DNA of 64,000 nucleotides from Ricinus communis (Eukaryota > Streptophyta > Magnoliopsida > Malpighiales > Euphorbiaceae). Below are positions 9,868 through 22,110 of the stretch, in pieces; positions within the stretch are counted from its first letter, which is position 1; every line of letters begins with the position of its first letter. The notes under the pieces were generated by a model. That model had not been told where the DNA came from. It did not search any database and saw only the letters and a list, made by a program, of their open reading frames with translations. The stretch lies in the NCBI RefSeq assembly GCF_019578655.1, contig NC_063260.1:9178501-9242500 (forward strand), given 5' to 3'. The translations under genes were made by a program, and so were the position numbers.

Positions 9868-12800
9868 ATGACAGAAGAGAGCAGTTCTAGGGTTTCTACT
9901 TCGGAGGATTCCACCGCGAACGTCGATGCTTCACAATCGAGGCAAAGGTAGTTTAATTAAATAGTTCAATGACACATAAAACAGACAGCAACTTTACTAA
10001 CATTTTTGTCTAATATAACGATTTTGCTTTCACATGTGCGTTTATTTTGTGTATTTTTTTTGGCTAATTGATATTGATTAGGGTTTATGGCTATATCCTT
10101 ATCATCGCTCTATGTGTATTCGTTTCTATAATGATAGTTTTTGTTTTTGTTTTATTTTATTTTTAAATAAATTTCTCATTATATTTAAAGAGAACGTAGC
10201 TCTTTATTTTTTTCCTTCTGTAGTTGCAAGTATACTGAATTAACAATGTGATAATAATTTAGAATGCGATCAAAATTGTAATATTTTTAATCATCATAAT
10301 AGTGAAGTCTAAAACTGTAGTGTGGTAAAAGAATTGGTTATTGTAATTAGGTATATACGAATAGAACTTAAGATTGGCATATGAATGTGCTAATAGTCGG
10401 TGCATATGGTTCAGGAAAAAGAGAAAGTGGGATCAGCCTGCAGAGTCATTGGTTTCAGCTGGAGTTGCGCCTATGGTGATACCTGGTGGTGTTGTGCCAT
10501 TGGCCAACATGGGTTCTCTTGCTGGAATCTCTCTGCCTGGAATTGCTTCTGTCTCTGGTGCTCTTTTAACTAATAGTCAACTGGTAGCTAATTCTGCATC
10601 CATTCCAACCATGTTTCAGGTGCCTTCTATACCACAAATCACTACTACAACGAAAGCAAATCAAGTGAGGTTCCTTTCAACACGTCTTTTTTCTTTTTCA
10701 ATCAACTCCTCAAATATAATTACACTTAATTGCCGGAGTTTGTTGATTTGCCAAAATGGTGTTCATTAGATTATAATCTCTTTTGAATTAGGGTTTATTT
10801 CTTTACATGTTGTCTGTATGACCATGTCTTCACTTTTTAATTTCTCTTTTGAATATTTCCGATTGTTGTTAGGTATTTGCATATCATCTCTTTGGTTGTG
10901 TAATCTGATTTTTCTTTTATATAAACGTAACTTCAGCCTAAGATCCAGGATGAGTTAACAATTGCACGAGAAATTGTTATAAATGACGCAGAGTCCTCCA
11001 TTCGTTACAAGCTCACTAAGCGTCAGACGCATGAAGAGGTATATTTTATTCCATCTGTTCACATAAACAGAAGATGTTTGTTTTATGGTATTTGAAGTTA
11101 ATGATTGTTTTCTTTAAGAGGTTGATAAATTCTTTTCTTATCTTGCAGATCCAGAAGTGCACTGGTGCTGTCGTGATAACTAGGTTAGTAGGTCCTTAAA
11201 AGTCATCTTTCATGCACGTTTTGTGTTTCTCACTTTTTCTTTAAATGTGCTTAATGATTATTTAATTATGCCAAGTTGTCGGCTATCTTAAAGAACTTAA
11301 AAAATGAGTATGCTGAATTGTCTTTGCAGGGGAAAATACCGTCTGCCAAATGCCCCACCTGATGGTGAAAAACCATTGTATCTTCACATATCTTCTGGGG
11401 CTCATGTGAGTATAATTCATGTGTTCTTGTAAGCAATTTGGGTACCAGTCTTGAGCTTTTTGTGCTACAATGTGACTAAACAATTTCTCGCTGATGACAG
11501 CTTGCTTTATGTCTGTCAACTTGTGTGCTGACCTTTAAAATGACACTGAGATTCATGCAATGATTGATTAAATATTGATTTTGACCAGCTCAATAGAAGT
11601 TAAAATCTATATATTGTGACTGGTAAATTGGTCTAAGATTGTGTTATTTAATCTCCTGACTCTGTCCCTTTTTATATTGTTGGCCTTATGAGTTCCTGCA
11701 ATATGTATCCCTTTGAAAAAATTTGGTTTTTGAGGTTTTACACATGGGTAGCTTTTAAAATTTCAGTACTTAACTGAAGATGTGAAACAATTGTAGTGGG
11801 CCTTCTTCTAGATGGGAGCTCCTTTCCCTTGCCCTTTGTCTCTAAATAACATAAAATTAATCTGTGCAGTTGAAAGATACCGCGGAAAGGATTTTAGCAG
11901 TTGATCGTGCAGCTGCCATGGTTGAAGAAATTCTGAAACAGGGTCCAAATTTACAGCCTGCTTTGTCTGTTGTTCCTGTGGCCAGTGGTAGTGGAGTGAA
12001 GGTATGCACATCATATATTGCTTGATCTGGGTCTTCTTCGCATTATTGAGAAAATTATCTATCATGCTCTGAATATTGATTTTAGGATATCTTGTTGTGC
12101 TGTGGCTATGACAGCTCCTGAAGTATTTTTAGTATGCTTTATCAATGTGAATAAAAAAACTGTTAAAAAGCAGTTTTTATATGCTTTAGCATCAAGTTTA
12201 TCCCTCCTTCTGAAAAGCAGTTTCAAATGCAATGACAAATGTTCCCTTTATGAGCTATTATATTGAGACGATTATAAAGTGCAGAAATCTCTAACTTAAT
12301 AAGGTTTCTCAGGCACTGAGCACATGTGTGTATTTGGGCTTTGACGCAGACGAATCATTGAACATTGCTGCTCGAATTCGTGGACCAGATGTAAGTTATT
12401 TATTTATTTATTTTCTGTTGATTCGTTTTTTTTCCTCCAATCACTTATCATTTTTTGGCTGCTTTGTTCATCTGTTATTATCATCTTTTGGACTTTGTGT
12501 CAAAAATTACTGCATTGGACCATTTCATTATATATATGTAATTTAGATAGTGTATGGGTGAATTGTGTGAATAGTATTTGGCATTTATGAAACATATCTA
12601 GCTTCCTATTACTTGTTAGAGCTACTCTTTTTCTTTGTTGATCTCTGATGAAGATGAGAGATTCTAATGTTTGAAGCTTTCTCTCACATCTCCATGCCAT
12701 TGGGAGAAATTGTTTTTGTCTTGGTGGTGGTTCGGTTTTGTACATGCAGGATCAGTATATAAATCACATTATGAATGAAACAGGAGCAACTGTTGTACTA

Positions 12801-15800
12801 AAAGGGCATGGCTCTGGAAATTTTGAAATCCCAAATAGTGGAGGTATTTTTTTGGTTCTAAGAAATGAAACATTTCCAGCAAGTCTGTCATTTCTGGTCT
12901 CCGTTGCTAATATTATTGTCACTTTTCCGTTTTGGTGCAGGAGCACAGCAACCACTGCATCTATTCCTGTCTGCTAATAATTCAAAAAGTCTTGAAGATG
13001 CAAAGCGTTTGGCTGAAAACCTATTGGATACAGTTAGTTTAGAGTTTGGTGCCTCAAGGTAATTAGTCTATGAATAATAATGCTATTCTGTATTCACTTT
13101 ATACCATGTATTAATGTGTATGCTGCATTTTGTATCTCCAAATTGCAAATCATGGTTCATCTCTTGTATCTTCGTAGAGAGCTTAGATTCTTTTGCACGA
13201 GAATATTATTTTTTTAGTGACCACGTAACTATAATTGCAGCAGTCTTGTCCTTTGCAACAGGTTTTACAATTTCTTATGTAGGTTAAGTCTTTGCTGTTT
13301 CTCCAACTGTTACAGGGTCTCATCGAGTAAGATTTATAATGCTGTTCCCCCGCCACAGCAGTTATTAGCTGGTGTTCAAAGTTCTGGGAATGAGCAGAAA
13401 GTGAATACAATTCCTGCTGCTGGTTTGGCTTTATCAGCGATGAGCTCCACTCCCCTTATTCCAGCTTCTTCAGTTGCAATCTATAGGACAACTCCTGTCT
13501 TTTCTCAAGGGACCGTGTATCAACCTGGGGGACTGGTAAACTGTGGCTCTACTCAATCGACCTTGGTTGGTCATCCCCAGCCTTTAATTAATGGAGGGAC
13601 AAGCTATAGTGGGTATGGTGGGATATATCCTCAGGCCACACCTTTGCAACAAGTTGCCCTTGCCCTTAGGCAGTCAACAGCTCCAGTTACTTCTACAATT
13701 GCACCTATAACATCCGTAGCAAACACGGCTCCTACACCTAGCACAAGCTCCAGCTCCATTCCTGAGAAGGAGAAACGTCCTGCACAGAGGCGGAAGTTCC
13801 AGGAGTTACCGATAGGTTCAAAGGACCCTGCAAAGTCTCATCAGGTATCTGTGCTCTTTTCTATTGGAGCATGTTTTTCTAAAGACAGCCTTGTATTGAA
13901 AGGTTTTGTATTCCTTGGAGCACAAAGGAAGAGGCAAATTTTATAGGCTAAGTTGTTACTTGCATTGAAATTCTAGAATTTCACAAACTGAGCTTCTCGT
14001 TTGCAAAATGCTTTTCAATATATCAATCAATAGGGGCACAATCACTGTCTAGGCTACATAACCTTGTGAGAGGTAAATTAAATTAGCTTATAGTGAGGGA
14101 ATGAATTATTATTTGGTTATTTGTGGAGTTACTTTCTGCTTTTCATATTTTCTCTAGTGTCTAGAGGGGTGGTACCATGGTGGTTCTGTTGGCTAGTTTT
14201 ATGTTGTTTGCAGTGGTGCCATGGATCAATCGCTGTTAGTTTTTGAACACTTCTATCCTGCAGCAAAAAGGACCAACTTGTTAACTTGATTATCATGGCT
14301 ATATTTTAGTGTCCAACTTGATTTTAAGGTTTCGTATATGATTGATTATCGATGTGTATATGATTGATTATCTATGTGAAAACTGAGGATTTTGTCATGC
14401 ACATGAGGAGGATAATCAACAATATGTTATCATGATCTGGATGGCAAAGATTCATTGCCCCATGGATTGTGTACATTTAAGCCTCAGGCATTGCTCTTAT
14501 CAGATTTGAAGGATAACCTGTAACTGTAGTTGAGAAAATGTTCGTTATGGACATGTAGAGGAAACATTTGATTTGATGGGGTTTACATTAATGTCAAAAT
14601 GATTGATTTGGGAGTCTTGTTGTTGTTTTTCCACATTGAATATAAGTTAGTTCTTCTGCAGTCAGAGGACCTTATAGAAAGTTCGTTAGTGGCTCGGTTC
14701 CTCTACCATCTAAAATTATGTGTTATTTAGCATAGAGGGCATTGAACCAAACCATGAGTCATGCTATTTCTAGCTGTGCATGTTGGAGCTTGGCTGCCAT
14801 CTGAAATTCTTCTGCATCCACCTTAATTTATTATCATGTTCTCCTTTTGGTCTTCCTCCATTTAGTTTGCAGTCTGTTATATTCATTTGTTGCAAGATGC
14901 ATGATTTATGCATGTTGCAGAATTGAATAAATTTTTGTTGGTGGACGACAGCTTGTTTGTGTTGTGTGCTAATGAATGATATAAGCACAAACATCTGTGT
15001 TATTTAATGCTTCTAGTGCCCTTTTCTCTGTAAGGGCATCTTTTTTTTTTAAAAACCTTTATACAATGTATTTTATCTCACGCTAACTTTCTTTGCTTAA
15101 TATTCCAGGTATTTTCTCTGACCTTCTAAGAAGCTAACAGGCTGCTGGACCTCTCTGTTAGGGCCTTTGGTTTGTATGTTTCACAGGGTATGCAGTTTTG
15201 AGGGCACTTGGCAATGGACTTTTGCTACTTCAGAGCTGTGAGCAGAGGACCTATTAGATTTTCTGATTGGTTATTTTTCTTATGAGGTCGATAGGATGAC
15301 TGCCTTTAACACCAATAAGTGCCTGATGCTTGCACTCACCACCTATATGCACTACTGGGTTGCTTTCAGATCTGTAATTCTGAAAGCCAGCATTTTGATG
15401 CCCTATCACTAAGGATTTAGTGCAAGGAAGATACCCTATCATGAAAGAGTGTTTTACCTGTTCATCATTGCAAGCCAAACATATCGAGTGCTACTTTGAC
15501 TAGAACATCCAGCATCTGTTCTTCTTCTCTTTTTTATTTTCCCCTAAATTCCTATGCCTAGAAGGGACTGCTTACTTTTTCATGTTGATAGTGCCAGGAC
15601 TCTGTTTTAGTATTTGTTTAGGGTGCCATGTCTAAGCATAAAAGGATTGACTTCTCAATATCACATCTCTAACTGTTCTACCTTTCTGGTGTCAAAAGGG
15701 ATGATAATCTTCACACCATGTTACATATGGTTTGAGATTTTCTTTTATCTAATATTTAATCCACATTTAGAATCCTGGCTTGCATTTTCTTTTACCTTCC

Positions 15801-16493
15801 TAACTTATTGCAGGTACCAGGATCATTAAAGCCTGGTGAACAAGCAATAACAAGCAGTGTGAGAAATACATCATCAAAGGGAATGCCACCACCACCACCT
15901 CCACGATCTATGCCCTTGTCAGCATCAGTTAATGGGATGCCACCACCTCCTCGACGAACTCTGTCTCCACCATCATTATCTAATGGAATGCCACCGCCAC
16001 CTCCTAGTACCATGTCCCCACTGCCACTTCCTCCAAAATTTAGTTCATCAAATACTGTAGACAAACTGCATGAGAAGAACGGGGTCTCCAATAAAAGCAA
16101 ATATGATACTGTTCCTGGTATTGGTGGAACTCAAACTATGTTTATTTTAATTGCTAAATTGTTTACCTGGCATGATGAGTTTTGCACACAGGAAACCAAA
16201 AAAAAAAAAGGAAATTATAATTACATGAGAGAAGAAGAAGGAATAGATTGTCTTAATAATGGCCTCTCTGGAGTTGAGGATATTATATTCCTTATTTTGT
16301 CACTACCATACTTATGCTTGCTTTTTATTTATTTATTTATATTGATCTTATCTTAAACCATTTAGTTGTTTCAGATACCTTGGTCAAATTAATGGAATAT
16401 GGGGAGGAAGATGATGATCCTGAGGAAAGTGAAGAACCTGATCTTGGGAACTCCAGGGTAGTGGCAGATCGAAAACCATTTTGGGCTCTATGA
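9868..16493 (+). CDS. Protein RIK (RS2-interacting KH protein), 12 coding exons
   Basis: Coding exons: 9868-9947, 10415-10664, 10937-11038, 11149-11183, 11330-11405, 11870-12001, 12313-12390, 12750-12843, 12941-13058, 13316-13844, 15814-16117 and 16375-16493. Every junction is GT-AG and the phases close on 638 residues (Arabidopsis RIK is somewhat under 600). Visible order: a basic RKKRKWDQPAES motif (about 27-38), two KH-like regions (about 111-210 and 226-330; for example YINHIMNETGATVVLKG), a Ser/Thr/Pro-rich linker, three GMPPPP proline blocks (about 520-575), an acidic patch and the C-terminal KPFWAL. In maize and Arabidopsis RIK binds ROUGH SHEATH2/AS1 and is linked to silencing of knox genes, probably as a nuclear RNA-binding factor. 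The ATG at 9868 begins MTEESSSR and precedes the first donor. Intron 10 (13845-15813) is about 2 kb and holds no other gene. Confidence 0.93.
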
Positions 16494-16990
16494 CCGATAT
16501 TGGCGGTGCAGCCAGTGGATTATTAACAATGAGCTGGAGTGGTTTTGCATGTGAAGCATAAATTGTAATTGGTTTTGATATACTCGACAAAATGTGTCGG
16601 GTGTGGGGGAGTATTATCGCTCAGATGTAAGGTATTGAGGTGCTCTTTCGGCTTCTGCTGCCTGCTGACTCTGGCAGGTATTGTAGGGTGGGTACTGTGT
16701 AGGGATGATATGTATTGTATTTTGTCCATATTATGTAGGTTACTAGTTTGCTGTATCTTGATTCTAGGCATAGATTAAATGTTGTGGCAATGCTGCAGAT
16801 TCGGTGAAGGGACTTGCCCTTATACAAGCAGAAAAGATAAGTCATTAGTATGATTTAGAAAATGCCCTTACAAAAATCAGCAGAGATGCCCTTGGAGATT
16901 GAACTAAGTTTTGGAAATATGGCCTTTATATAAAAAATTTCTGCTTCGAGTTTCATCATTGTGTTATGTGAGTTCGCTTGCTTGTTTCGG
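16494..16990 (+). other. Probable RIK 3' untranslated region
   Basis: This stretch is less AT-rich than the intergenic DNA beyond and follows the RIK stop directly. I find no ORF worth reporting; the transcript end is not marked by a clear signal. Confidence 0.4.
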
Positions 16991-18784
16991 AGAGGATTTT
17001 TCTTCTTATTATTTCCCTGCAGATGGGATAAGATTCCGTTACATGGTTCGTTTTCCAGAAATTATTTTGATTTAGGTACTAATGATTAAAGCTACTATAA
17101 AATCATAATTCATAGATTTGGATGGAATGGAACAATTTAAACCAGTTCTTGTGATCCGATCATCAAAAGTTTCTCCTGCTTTTGTGCAAAAACAAATAAT
17201 TTTTCATGGATCTATCATTAACAATTTTTTTTTCCTTCAAAAAAAATCTTTTTATTCATGAACGTAGGATATTTTCGCTTGATAAAGGAAAAGAAAAAAC
17301 AAAACATAATAGAAACAAATGGGTATGTCTGGAATTGTGCTCATAATAACTTGTCTATTTTTCACCTTTAATTAAACTTTAAAATGACTTTTTAAATATA
17401 AAACTTTAATATATTTATAAGCTTCATATAAAAACAAAGAAACGATAATATCTATTTAAAAAGTACTAAAAGAATAAGAACACAGTAATTCTATGATATA
17501 TTCAAAAAGATAACTTTTTTTTTCTTTCAATTGTAAAAGCGCCTGTACTCGAAAAGCTTCCTTTTATTCTACAAGCCTCTCCATGCGATATAAGCTTCCA
17601 CATATAAGACAGTTACAAATTTCTCACCACCCAAGCATCAAGAAATCATTACGTCATTAAAAGGAAAAAAAAAGGAAAACCATTATTTAAAAGTAAGACA
17701 AAAATATTGAAAAACAAAAAAAATTAAGAATGCTATGTTTGGTTGAAATTTATTAATGAATTTATTTTATTTATTAAAAATATATAAAAAATAAAATAAA
17801 ATAAAATAAAAATAATAAAATTAAATGAGATATTTTAGTGTTCCAGAATATATTGACAAACTAATATACAACTCATTTGTAAATTCTACCTATTTTAGTT
17901 AGTTTAGCTATAACCAATTCTATATAAATTTAAATATATAAAATTTTAATTTAATTTTTATTTGATTCAAAGCACGTAAACTTTAGATTTATAAATTAAT
18001 TTTATAAATTTTATAGATTTAAACTAAATCCAGTGTGAGAAACGATGAAAGATAAAATAAAAAAAATAGCAAATGCATTGAATTGGGTTTGCTGTTGTCT
18101 TAATAAAAGAGGCAGATACATTCCCTGTAAAATTGAACCAAAACGTTTATCAGGTCATAATGAAGAAGTATTGGAAATTTTTAAAACAAATACTAAAATC
18201 AATAAATAAATTATTTTTACTATATATTCTTTTCAAAAATATTTTTTTTTAATTTTTTTTTATAATTTATAGTGTGGTTGATATTTTATCAATTTTCGAC
18301 TATTTTTTATTCTTAATTTTCAGTTATTTTCAATTATTTTATCCAAAACTATAAAAAATCATTTAAAACTGTAAATTTTGAAAGAAATTTAAAAACTATA
18401 GTTTAATATTTAACAAAATAAAAATAAATCCCAAAAGTTTGATAAAGAAAGAAAAAGAAAATAGATATTTCTGATATTTTTCCAAAAGTGTCGCTGTGCC
18501 CATATGATCCATACGACAACTTCAACTCCCAAATTCAATGTCTCCAAAACCATATCAATCTCTTATTTTAACTGAATCTGGCGTTGGTTTTTGTGGACCT
18601 TTAGGTTCTCAATTTGCCCCAGCTTCAGTCCTTTTCAATTGGAAAATTTCATGTGAGATGGACTGAAACTTGCTTATATTATTATATTTCATGATCTGTT
18701 AATTTTATTTTTATTATTTTCTTAATGTCTGAAAGTGATGCCCTAACAGAACCTTTTTAGTCATGTGCTTAGAAGCTCATCTTC
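16991..18784. other. Intergenic DNA between RIK and EXO70
   Basis: AT-rich, with one recognisable element (the MITE at 17733-18033). No gene or RNA gene is seen. Confidence 0.55.
17733..18033. mobile_element. Short TIR element (MITE), copy A
   Basis: About 301 bp. The left end CTATGTTTGGTTGAAATTTA is matched on the opposite strand at the right end by CTGGATTTAGTTTAAATCTA. A second copy in the same orientation lies at 52078-52353, sharing the order of internal blocks: GATATTTTAGTGTT against GATATTTTGATGTT, GAATATATTGACAAACTAA against GAATATATTAACTTACTAA, and CCTATTTTA. There is no coding capacity. A target duplication is not clear, so the superfamily is not assigned. Confidence 0.6.
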
Positions 18785-19030
18785 TTAATGAGCATTCAAT
18801 GCTCTGCCTCCATCAAGGACTCTGCTTAGTAGTGTAGTGTCACCTTTGTAGCAATTATTAATTGCCATTTCATATTTTATGAAGGACACAATATTTGAAA
18901 AAACTTGTCTTTTCTTGTGGATTTCTAGGGCAGACTCAGCCTCAGGACAGGACCCCAGTTCTTGTAAAAGTCCATCTGCTTTATGCAGCACCTTCAATTT
19001 GGGTTTGACTATGTCCAAGATGTTATCTGC
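18785..19030 (-). pseudogene. Orphan exon-like fragment, function unknown
   Basis: On the minus strand an AG acceptor at 19032-19031 opens a frame of about 81 codons ending in TAA at 18785. It reads as a plausible soluble, partly helical protein (ADNILDIVKPKLKVLHK..., ALEIHKKRQVFSNIVSFIKY), unlike the low-complexity ORFs nearby. No start codon or upstream partner exon is visible between it and the EXO70 3' end at 19445. It may be the last exon of a lost or captured gene, or chance. I do not recognise the family. Confidence 0.3.
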
Positions 19031-19444
19031 CTAAGTACTGCAGCAGTATCTACTAAAGCATGTGGGTCAAATTGCAGCCCTATTAATGATCTTGGATACC
19101 ACCTTGGATGGATGGATGATTTTTAGAAGAGTGTTTTTGAATTTTTACCATGACAGTTAAAATGAAGCTTGTCAACTAAGGTAATTATGGAGAAATACCC
19201 AAGTCAGGCACTCAATTAAACCCAGTAGAGGAAAAGAGATTTTGCACTCAGGAGACCATCAAGATTCAAGAAACAGGGACTGTATGGGATTTAGAACAAG
19301 AAACACCAGTTATTAATTGAATATCAGTTACATGAGCATTAGGGGGACAAATAATGATTACAGTAGCAGAGTAAGGCATACAACTTAAAAAGCCTGGCAT
19401 CTGTTGAAAATTAAATACAACAATAAACCTACTCTCTTCTTATA

Positions 19445-21397
19445 TCATCTCCTGTGTGGATTGTGTAGTGATCTTTGAGATCCTTGGAAGAGGTCCAGCA
19501 AAAAGTTCTGTAAATCATCGGCACTGTACTTAATGTGCTTGTCACTGATGTGATTGCTGTTTCTTCCAACAAATGTTCTATAGGCCTGTATCACTTTGAG
19601 AGATGTTGAAATTTGCAAATCTTCTCGAAGCTGAGCGTCAGGGATAAGCCATGCTGTCTGTGTCCTGTAAACCTCCTCAAAAGCAAGATAGAAATTCCGA
19701 AACCTCTCCTTGAGATGGGTTTTTGAGACAGAATCTGAATTGCTATTTCCTTCGTCCCTTAACAAAGAGAGGACTGAACTCCAAGTGGATCTTTCATAGT
19801 TCATCGCATGCTGTTGGAATTTCCAGTTGTGCTTCCGTGTCCAGTCATCTCCAAATATATGCCTAAGCTCTGAATTCTTAACCTTTTGAGCCATGTAATG
19901 TATGTTGTTCATCATGAATACCTGCTGCAAGGAAGGATCCCTATACAACTTGGCCTTATCTTCCAGGTTGCATTCTAGAATTGAAGCAACTGATCGGAAG
20001 TGAAGAGACATTGAGGACGCATTATATGTATTTCTACTCGCGTTCTCTTCTTCACCTGGTGGACTATTGTCAGGGGACAATGAAATGCGATGCTCTCCAT
20101 CACGATCCTTGAGGAGAAAATGGAGGGTCTCACGGTAGTCAGTTAGTGTGTTGAGATAATTCATGACATACCTAGTGAGATGGTGAATTCCCCCTCCTGC
20201 AAAAGGGTTTGGTGACACATTTGTTGCAATAGCATTCTCAAATTCATGAAATGCTGCCTTCACAGAGTCTCCCAATTGCCTTAGAACCTCACGACAATCA
20301 GTTCTAACACAAAAGCCAGCCTCATTCGAGTATAATGAGTCTATATCTGGAAGAAGATCTGCAAGAACTTCATACATATCTAGAATAGGAAACAACTTCT
20401 CTGGTTTGTGGGGGCCTATAGATACAGCTTCACCAAAATTCAGTAGCTGCAAAATCGAAGCCTTTGAAGCCTCAGTAAAGCAAACCAGATTAACTGTTCC
20501 AATTTCTCCAAGGATTTGTTCAGCCAGCCATTTTTCACTCGCAAGATATACCCGCACAAAGATCTTCATTGCTCGAACCCATCTCTTGATCTTGGAATTT
20601 AAGCTGCCCCACTCCAATTTCAACACATCCTCAATGCTGAATTTCTCCATTTCAAGGATAAATAGACACTCATCCAAGGCATCCCTTCTGACATTAATAT
20701 ATGCCTGGGAACATTCATGATCATAACTGGAAATGAACATCAAATTTGCAATACATCTGAGTTCAGAAATTACTTCTGGATGAACCAAATCAATGATGTA
20801 ATCCTCTGAATTTCTGCTAATACTATCTCTGTGCATTGATTCCTCAACCGAGTCATCCCCGAGTGAGATTACAGAGCTAAAATCAGCAGTATCCTCTTCA
20901 CTTGAGCGAAAAGAGACGTGTTCTGGCTCAAAAGGTTGCCTGTTTTGAACAAGCATGTGCTTGAACTCTTCCTCAAGCCTTGCCATTGCTATTTGAAGGG
21001 TATCGTGTGCCCTTCGCAACAACTCCTTTTCCCCATCATCTTTATTCAAAGACAAAGCCTCCAACTTTTCAGTCAACTTTCTTGCCTCATCGGCAGCATT
21101 TAGATACTCGGCAGCTTCATTAGGACCTGAATCCCATATCACAGATTGATCACTCTCCCAACTCATAATCTTCTCCTGAACAACATTTAAACGTTCCTCA
21201 ATCTCACTTACCCTCTCAACTTTGTCTTCATTGATTATGGTTATGTTAGACAATTGGGAACCCAGGTCAGCCAAGATTTTCTTAGCATCATCAGTAAGGT
21301 TCTTTTTTGACCCCAACGCCCTCGCAATGTGTTTCGCCGCTGCAATTAAGTCTTCTTCTCTTTCGAATTCTGGAAGCACAGAACCATATTCCCCCAT
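19445..21397 (-). CDS. EXO70 exocyst subunit, single exon
   Basis: 650 codons without an intron, the usual state of plant EXO70 genes outside the A clade. The N-terminal part (IAAAKHIARALGSKKNLTDD, ending near residue 150 with LEEEFKHMLVQNRQPFEPE) and the helical C-terminal body with KLYRDPSLQQVFMMNN and LRHIFGDDW are hallmark EXO70 sequences. The protein is a subunit of the octameric exocyst that tethers secretory vesicles to the plasma membrane, binding phosphoinositides through its C-terminal domain. The N-terminus most resembles the EXO70D group, but clade assignment needs a tree. ATG at 21397 is the first in frame and matches the family start. A 5' UTR intron (about 21428-21955; donor ATCAG|GTTTGG, acceptor GATCAG|CTGG) is possible but its pyrimidine tract is weak. 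Confidence 0.93.
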   Translation of the reverse strand: MGEYGSVLPEFEREEDLIAAAKHIARALGSKKNLTDDAKKILADLGSQLSNITIINEDKVERVSEIEERLNVVQEKIMSWESDQSVIWDSGPNEAAEYLNAADEARKLTEKLEALSLNKDDGEKELLRRAHDTLQIAMARLEEEFKHMLVQNRQPFEPEHVSFRSSEEDTADFSSVISLGDDSVEESMHRDSISRNSEDYIIDLVHPEVISELRCIANLMFISSYDHECSQAYINVRRDALDECLFILEMEKFSIEDVLKLEWGSLNSKIKRWVRAMKIFVRVYLASEKWLAEQILGEIGTVNLVCFTEASKASILQLLNFGEAVSIGPHKPEKLFPILDMYEVLADLLPDIDSLYSNEAGFCVRTDCREVLRQLGDSVKAAFHEFENAIATNVSPNPFAGGGIHHLTRYVMNYLNTLTDYRETLHFLLKDRDGEHRISLSPDNSPPGEEENASRNTYNASSMSLHFRSVASILECNLEDKAKLYRDPSLQQVFMMNNIHYMAQKVKNSELRHIFGDDWTRKHNWKFQQHAMNYERSTWSSVLSLLRDEGNSNSDSVSKTHLKERFRNFYLAFEEVYRTQTAWLIPDAQLREDLQISTSLKVIQAYRTFVGRNSNHISDKHIKYSADDLQNFLLDLFQGSQRSLHNPHRR

Positions 21398-22110
21398 AGC
21401 TAAAGATTCACGAAGATCAAACCCCAGCTGATCCCTTTGTTTGGTTAACAGTCGATTGTGTTAGATTCCTTTTCCACTGGCTTCTAAACTCCAAGCAATA
21501 GACTTCAATTCCCAAAATTGAAATTATTAATTGCTAGTCTCAAAAGATGCATCCCGTGAAAAGGAAAACTATAAACTGATCAAGTAAAGAAAACAATATT
21601 ACAATTGCATGAGCTTAAACATAACTAAATTCTTGCAGTTGCAGTAATTAGCAAGAATCATCACAATCAGCGAAACCACTCAACTAAATCCATACTGAAA
21701 CAAGAACAAGAACAAAAACAAAGCAAAAACAATTAAACCCAGTTCATCTAATAACAAGCACAATTAATAACTTTCACAAGAAACACTAAAAAGAGATACC
21801 AAACAGAAGACAAAGGCACAAGATCGCAACAACAACAAAGAAAAAGAGCCACGTATCACAAAAGGGTAGTATTAAAGAACTGCCATAAACAAACCAAAGA
21901 CGGATATTAAAATGAGAAAAGAAAAACAACACAAAACAAAAATCTTGAACCAAACCTGATAAAAAGCTGAGGAAGATCTGAAAAGAAAAGGGCATCAAAA
22001 GAAAGAAACTGGAGATAGAAAAAAGAAAAAGAAAAAGTTAAAGAAAATGTACGGTGCGTACAAAGACGAAACCAAAAGGAAGGTCCCTTTTTCTTTGTTG
22101 TCTCTCTTTT
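21398..22110 (-). other. EXO70 leader, probable 5' UTR intron and core promoter region
   Basis: On the minus strand the region before the ATG has a CT-rich leader (about 21960-22110) and a candidate leader intron down to about 21428. ORFs here are low-complexity and are not genes. Confidence 0.4.

Noticed and set aside
16384..16845. Several 68-82-codon ORFs over the RIK 3' end
   Set aside because: They overlap the last RIK exon and its 3' UTR and show no domain.
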